DNA from: Rhodocyclaceae bacterium
Lineage (GTDB): Bacteria > Pseudomonadota > Gammaproteobacteria > Burkholderiales > Rhodocyclaceae
Length of the DNA stretch: 5,197 nt
Reading direction: 5' to 3'
NCBI GenBank assembly: GCA_030682595.1
Contig: JAUXNZ010000288.1
Span: 1 to 5,197, forward strand
The notes under the pieces were generated by a model, which was not told the DNA's origin, did no database searches, and saw only the letters and a list, made by a program, of their open reading frames with translations. Below are positions 1 to 5,197 of this stretch, one piece after another. Position numbers and translations under genes: made by a program. Numbering within the stretch: position 1 is the first letter of the stretch; every line of letters begins with the position of its first letter.

Positions 1-2503
1 CGTTCGCCGTCATGGCCAGGATGGGAATGTCCTGCCAGTGGGGCAGGGCACGGATCGCGCGGGTGGCCTCCAGGCCGTCCATGTTGGGCATCTGGATGTC
101 CATCAGAATCAGGCCGTAGGGTTGGTGTTGCGCCAGCGCAACCGCCTCGCGCCCGTCTTCCGCCGTATCCACCGCCAGCCCCACGCCATGCAGCAGTTCC
201 ATGGCGACTTCGCGGTTGATGGGGTTGTCTTCGGCCAGCAAGATCCGCATCCCGCTGCAACCGTGGCGCAGTTGCGTCTCGACATCGGTCGCGTCCGCTG
301 CGGCGGCCGAAATAGTCGGCATGATGCCGTGGCCGCGCTTGAGTCGGGCGGTGAACCAGAAGCAACTGCCGACGCCCGGCGTGCTGTCCACCCCGGCGTC
401 GCCGTCCATGATTTGCGCCAGCCGCCGGGTGATGGCGAGGCCGAGGCCGGTGCCGCCGTACTGGCGGGTGGTGGTGGTGTCGACCTGTTCAAAGGCCTGG
501 AACAGCCGGTCGAACTTGGTGGCGTCAATGCCGATGCCGGTGTCCTGTACGGCGAAGCGCACCAGCAGTTCGTCGCCGCTGTCTTCCAGCAGACTGGCGG
601 AAAGATTGATCGTGCCCTGTTCGGTGAATTTGACGGCGTTGCCGGCGTAGTTGAGCAGGGCCTGGCGCAGCCGGGTGGGGTCGCCGGAAAGCCACGCGGG
701 CACGTGGCCGTCATCCACGGTGACGTTGAGACCCTTGGCCTGTGCCGCGTCAAGGATCATCGAGCGCACATGGTCGAGCACGGCGGAGAGGGCAAAGTCG
801 CTCTGTTCGAGTTGCAATTTGCCGGCCTCGATTTTGGAAATGTCGAGGATGTCGTTGATGATGGCGAGCAGATGCCGCCCGGCGCCGTCGACCTTGGTCA
901 GGCGGTCATCCTGTTCGGGCGTGGCGCCGGCGCGCCGCAGCAGATGGGTGAGGCCGAGGATGGCATTCATCGGCGTGCGAATCTCGTGGCTCATGTTGGC
1001 GAGGAACGCGCTCTTGGCCCGGTTGGCGGTTTCGGCCTGGGTCTTGGCGATGGACAGCTCCGCGGTGCGCAGCAGCACCAGTTCTTCGAGATGGTGGCGG
1101 TGCAAATCGAGTTCCGCGCCGAGGCGCTTTTTCTCGGTGACGTCTTCCTTCACCGCGACATAGTGGGTGATGCGGCCATCGTCCTGGCGGAGGGGGGTGA
1201 TGACGGCGAATTCGACATATTCGCCGCCGTCCTTCCTGCGGTTGATGAATTCACCCTTCCATGGCTGGCCCTGGGTCAGCGCGGCCCACATCGCGACATA
1301 GGTCGCCGGCGGCGTCTTGCCGGATTGCAGCATGCGTGGGTTCCGGCCGAGCAGTTCTCCGGCCGCATAGCCGGAAACCCGCGTGAAAGCGGCGTTGATG
1401 TATTCGATCGTGGCGTCAAGGCCGGTGATGACGATGCTCTCCGGGCTTTGCTCGACGGCCTGGGCGAGTTTGCGCAGGGCCAGGCTGGTTGCCTGAGAGG
1501 CGCGGGCTGTTTGCAGCTGCTGGCGGTGCCACAGGCCGTAGAGCAGCGCGCCGGCGGCGCCAATCGCCAGCAAAATCATGGCGAGAGCAATCGCGCCCGG
1601 TTGCCGCAGCCCGGCCGTCACCTCGGCCCGGTTGACCTTGGCCAGCAGCATCCAGGGCGTGCCTGCCACCGGATGGGCGGCCAGCAGCACCGGCGTATCG
1701 TTATAGTCGGGGCCGGCATAGATGCCGGCGCCATGCCGCAGCGCCTGGACGGCGGGCCGCTGCGTCTGGTCCATGGGGATGCCGAGACTCATCGGCGCGC
1801 GCTGGCCATGATGGACGCCGGTGAGATACATCACCTGGTCGCCGTCGCGGCGCACCAGCACGATCTCGCCGCTGGCGGAAGTCCGCGGCCAGTCCTTGAT
1901 CAGCGGCAGCAGGCCTCTCTCGGTGTTGATACTGTAGAGCAGCAGGGCCTGCGGCGGCTGGTCGAGGGCGGCCGGATTGCGCACGGCGGCGAGAAAGCCG
2001 AGGTGAACTGCCCCGTCGCCATGCCGGTGCAGGTCGAGCAACAGGGGCGCGGATTGCCGGACCGCCTCGCGAATCAGGGGGCGCAATGCCGCCGCGGCAT
2101 GGCCGGATTCGCCCACGCCCAGCAGCTTCTTGCCGTCCGGGTCGAACAATTCGATGCCGTCGGATTGTTCGATTCGCTGCAGGGTTTCAAGTCGGCCGCG
2201 CACGCGCCGCTCCAGTTTGGGGTCGCCGGTTTTCAGCCAGTTTTCGATGTCTTCGGCGAACACGACCGAGCCGGCGGGAACCTGTACCAGCGCGCGGTTG
2301 TAAACCAGCCAGTCTTCAACCTGCCGCGCCTTGAGCGCGGCCACTGCCGTCAGCTCTTCATTCTTGTCACGCATCAGGTCGTCGGCCAGCGCACGATAGA
2401 GAAAACCGCCGGCGGCGGTGATCGCCAGCGAGAAGGCGACAAAAACCGCCAGCAGCGTGCTGCTGTAGCTTGGGGGTTGCGGGGAAGGGTCAGGCGTCGG
2501 CAC
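1..2503 (-). CDS. Membrane-bound hybrid sensor histidine kinase (Cache-like sensor, PAS, HisKA, HATPase_c, REC), C-terminus cut by the window edge
   Basis: This gene encodes an inner-membrane sensor kinase that should autophosphorylate on a histidine and pass phosphate to its own receiver domain. I translated 834 codons from the GTG at 2503. TM1 is about residues 17-36, followed by a periplasmic region of about 37-302 and TM2 at about 303-325. A PAS domain follows at about 345-458 (NPRMLQSGKT, NRRKDGGEY, YVAVKEDVTEKK), then a helical linker at about 457-495. HisKA carries the H-box MSHEIRTPMNAILG with phosphoacceptor His506. HATPase_c has an N-box (GNAVKFT, Asn622), a G1 box (DTGIGI, 654-659), an F-box (FDRLFQAFEQ) and a G2 box (GGTGLGL, 683-689). 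The receiver starts near 752, with acidic Glu758/Asp759, phosphoacceptor Asp802 (LMDIQMPNMDG) and Thr832 (AMTAN). The conserved receiver Lys, and any second REC or Hpt domain, lie outside. All catalytic motifs inside the window are intact. The signal sensed is unknown. It is divergent from aceE, which suggests but does not prove a link to pyruvate or carbon status. Confidence 0.93.
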   Translation of the reverse strand, partial: MPTPDPSPQPPSYSSTLLAVFVAFSLAITAAGGFLYRALADDLMRDKNEELTAVAALKARQVEDWLVYNRALVQVPAGSVVFAEDIENWLKTGDPKLERRVRGRLETLQRIEQSDGIELFDPDGKKLLGVGESGHAAAALRPLIREAVRQSAPLLLDLHRHGDGAVHLGFLAAVRNPAALDQPPQALLLYSINTERGLLPLIKDWPRTSASGEIVLVRRDGDQVMYLTGVHHGQRAPMSLGIPMDQTQRPAVQALRHGAGIYAGPDYNDTPVLLAAHPVAGTPWMLLAKVNRAEVTAGLRQPGAIALAMILLAIGAAGALLYGLWHRQQLQTARASQATSLALRKLAQAVEQSPESIVITGLDATIEYINAAFTRVSGYAAGELLGRNPRMLQSGKTPPATYVAMWAALTQGQPWKGEFINRRKDGGEYVEFAVITPLRQDDGRITHYVAVKEDVTEKKRLGAELDLHRHHLEELVLLRTAELSIAKTQAETANRAKSAFLANMSHEIRTPMNAILGLTHLLRRAGATPEQDDRLTKVDGAGRHLLAIINDILDISKIEAGKLQLEQSDFALSAVLDHVRSMILDAAQAKGLNVTVDDGHVPAWLSGDPTRLRQALLNYAGNAVKFTEQGTINLSASLLEDSGDELLVRFAVQDTGIGIDATKFDRLFQAFEQVDTTTTRQYGGTGLGLAITRRLAQIMDGDAGVDSTPGVGSCFWFTARLKRGHGIMPTISAAAADATDVETQLRHGCSGMRILLAEDNPINREVAMELLHGVGLAVDTAEDGREAVALAQHQPYGLILMDIQMPNMDGLEATRAIRALPHWQDIPILAMTAN

Positions 2504-2549
2504 GGCGGCGGGCGATGGCCGGATTTTCGGGAAGGCGCAGGAAAATCAT
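2490..2549 (-). CDS. Possible 19-codon leader ORF overlapping the kinase start
   Basis: An ATG at 2549-2547 opens a 19-codon frame (MIFLRLPENPAIARRRADA) ending at TGA 2492-2490. It lies in a different register from the kinase and overlaps the proposed kinase GTG (2503-2501) by 14 bases. A weak Shine-Dalgarno-like AGGG lies 9 nt upstream of this ATG, while the kinase GTG has none. It could be a leader peptide that couples translation to the kinase. It could instead be the true N-terminus of the kinase, separated by a one-base insertion or sequence error. It could also be chance. I recognise no family, and nothing shows that it is expressed. Confidence 0.2.
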   Translation of the reverse strand: MIFLRLPENPAIARRRADA

Positions 2550-2560
2550 GTGCCGCAACC

Positions 2561-2587
2561 CTAATACCTTAGTTCTATTCTGTCCAA
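2561..2587 (-). promoter_or_regulatory. Weak candidate promoter for the kinase
   Basis: Read on the minus strand, TTGGAC (2587-2582) and TATTAG (2566-2561) resemble sigma-70 -35 and -10 boxes. The spacer is only 15 bp, and the matches are partial (about 3/6 and 4/6). A start site just downstream would leave room for the 19-codon leader frame. This is a suggestion only. The kinase may use another promoter or another sigma factor. Confidence 0.15.
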
Positions 2588-2593
2588 TCCATT

Positions 2594-2628
2594 CGCTTTA
2601 TCCTTCCACGTGTTCCCCCCGTTTTATC
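2594..2628. repeat. Direct repeat pair CGYTTTATC, 26 bp apart
   Basis: CGCTTTATC (2594-2602) and CGTTTTATC (2620-2628) differ at one base, and their starts are 26 bp apart. They sit in the AT-richer middle of the intergenic region. The spacing is near two and a half helical turns, so the copies would not lie on the same DNA face. They could be paired binding sites or chance in a T-rich stretch. Confidence 0.25.
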
Positions 2629-2637
2629 GTGACCGTG

Positions 2638-2650
2638 CCGGACTTTCCGG
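2638..2650. repeat. Short perfect dyad CCGGA-ctt-TCCGG
   Basis: Five-base arms are separated by 3 nt, and the symmetry stops immediately outside them. It lies about 28 bp upstream of the larger palindrome. In a GC-rich genome a 5-bp dyad is not rare, so its value is mainly its position in the control region. No T-run follows, so it is not an intrinsic terminator. Confidence 0.3.
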
Positions 2651-2677
2651 GCGCGTGTGCTGTCGGGGTTCTTGCTG

Positions 2678-2697
2678 CAAGGCAGCATGCCGCCTTG
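2678..2697. promoter_or_regulatory. 20-bp near-perfect palindrome, candidate operator for aceE
   Basis: CAAGGCAGCATGCCGCCTTG matches its own reverse complement at 18 of 20 positions. The only mismatched pair is 2684/2691. The symmetry ends sharply at both edges, as expected for a site bound by a dimeric regulator. It ends 2 bp before a TAGAAT -10 candidate and 52 bp before the aceE ATG, so a bound protein would cover the -35 and spacer region. A smaller overlapping dyad, TGCTGC-aag-GCAGCA (2673-2687), shares its left half. No T-run follows, which argues against a terminator. The cognate regulator is unknown. Confidence 0.45.
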
Positions 2698-2699
2698 TG

Positions 2700-2705
2700 T
2701 AGAAT
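2700..2705 (+). promoter_or_regulatory. Candidate -10 element for aceE (TAGAAT)
   Basis: TAGAAT matches the sigma-70 -10 consensus at 5 of 6 positions. It would start transcription near 2712, giving a leader of about 38 nt. No good -35 lies at 16-18 bp: the nearest TTG-type hexamer, TTGCTG at 2672-2677, is 22 bp away. If used, the promoter would probably need an activator, possibly one bound at the adjacent palindrome. Confidence 0.3.
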
Positions 2706-2719
2706 CAAGAAACAAGAAA
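2706..2719 (+). repeat. Tandem CAAGAAA x2 in the aceE leader
   Basis: Two perfect adjacent copies of CAAGAAA lie between the -10 candidate and the Shine-Dalgarno. They give an unstructured, A-rich leader that may aid ribosome loading. No specific function can be assigned. Confidence 0.35.
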
Positions 2720-2734
2720 ACCACAGCGCCCAAC

Positions 2735-2740
2735 AGGAGG
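2735..2740 (+). promoter_or_regulatory. Strong Shine-Dalgarno of aceE (AGGAGG)
   Basis: A full AGGAGG lies 9 nt before the ATG at 2750. This fixes the aceE start and suggests efficient translation, as expected for a high-abundance central-metabolism enzyme. Confidence 0.9.
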
Positions 2741-2749
2741 AGACAGCAC

Positions 2750-5197
<2,448 letters not shown>

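Larger units (their letters stand above)
2504..2749. other. Divergent intergenic regulatory region between the kinase and aceE
   Basis: This 246-bp gap separates the two divergent start codons and must hold the 5' control signals for at least aceE. It is visibly richer in A and T than the genes in parts (2561-2630 and 2700-2725). It contains two dyads, a tandem 7-mer, a pair of direct repeats and a strong aceE ribosome binding site. I see no tRNA, no hairpin followed by a T-run, and no recognisable riboswitch. No match to the E. coli PdhR operator (AATTGGT, 3-nt gap, ACCAATT) was seen. Reading frames that cross it are spill-over from the neighbouring genes' shadow frames. Confidence 0.8.

Noticed and set aside
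38..2572. 844-codon plus-strand open frame
   Set aside because: It is antisense to the kinase in the same codon register. Its protein is low in recognisable motifs and rich in G, A, R, H and Q. The minus strand has an unbroken kinase with all catalytic boxes.
2607..2612. CACGTG hexamer in the intergenic region
   Set aside because: The six-base palindrome has almost no flanking symmetry and no known bacterial role at this position, so chance is sufficient.
2673..2697. Possible intrinsic terminator or attenuator hairpin
   Set aside because: The inverted repeats are not followed by a T-run on either strand, and no gene ends here. A DNA-binding site is a better explanation.

Overview
The window is a GC-rich chromosomal segment, most likely from a betaproteobacterium. 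AceE is the homodimeric proteobacterial type of pyruvate dehydrogenase E1, and the kinase's domain style and sensor sequence resemble hybrid kinases common in Rhodocyclales-like betaproteobacteria. The lineage is inferred from recalled family resemblance, not from a search.

Layout: two large genes point away from each other across a 246-bp intergenic region, and both run off the window. On the minus strand, positions 2503 down to 1 encode a membrane-bound hybrid sensor histidine kinase. Its order is TM1, a periplasmic Cache-like sensor of about 265 residues, TM2, PAS, coiled coil, HisKA, HATPase_c and a receiver domain cut by the left edge. On the plus strand, positions 2750 to 5197 encode the first 816 residues of AceE, the E1 component of the pyruvate dehydrogenase complex. 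About 70 C-terminal residues lie beyond the right edge.

The intergenic region (2504-2749) has a strong Shine-Dalgarno sequence for aceE and a 20-bp near-perfect palindrome (2678-2697) next to a possible -10 box. It also holds a second short dyad (2638-2650), a tandem 7-mer in the aceE leader and a pair of 9-mer direct repeats. The kinase start is unusual. The only reasonable in-frame start is a GTG with no visible Shine-Dalgarno, overlapped by a 19-codon ATG-started reading frame in another register.

AceE supplies acetyl-CoA from pyruvate with E2 and E3, which are probably encoded downstream outside the window. Whether the divergent kinase regulates this step is an inference from position only. 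I see no RNA genes, mobile elements, CRISPR arrays or clearly novel system. The leads worth following are the shared regulatory region and the kinase's translation start.
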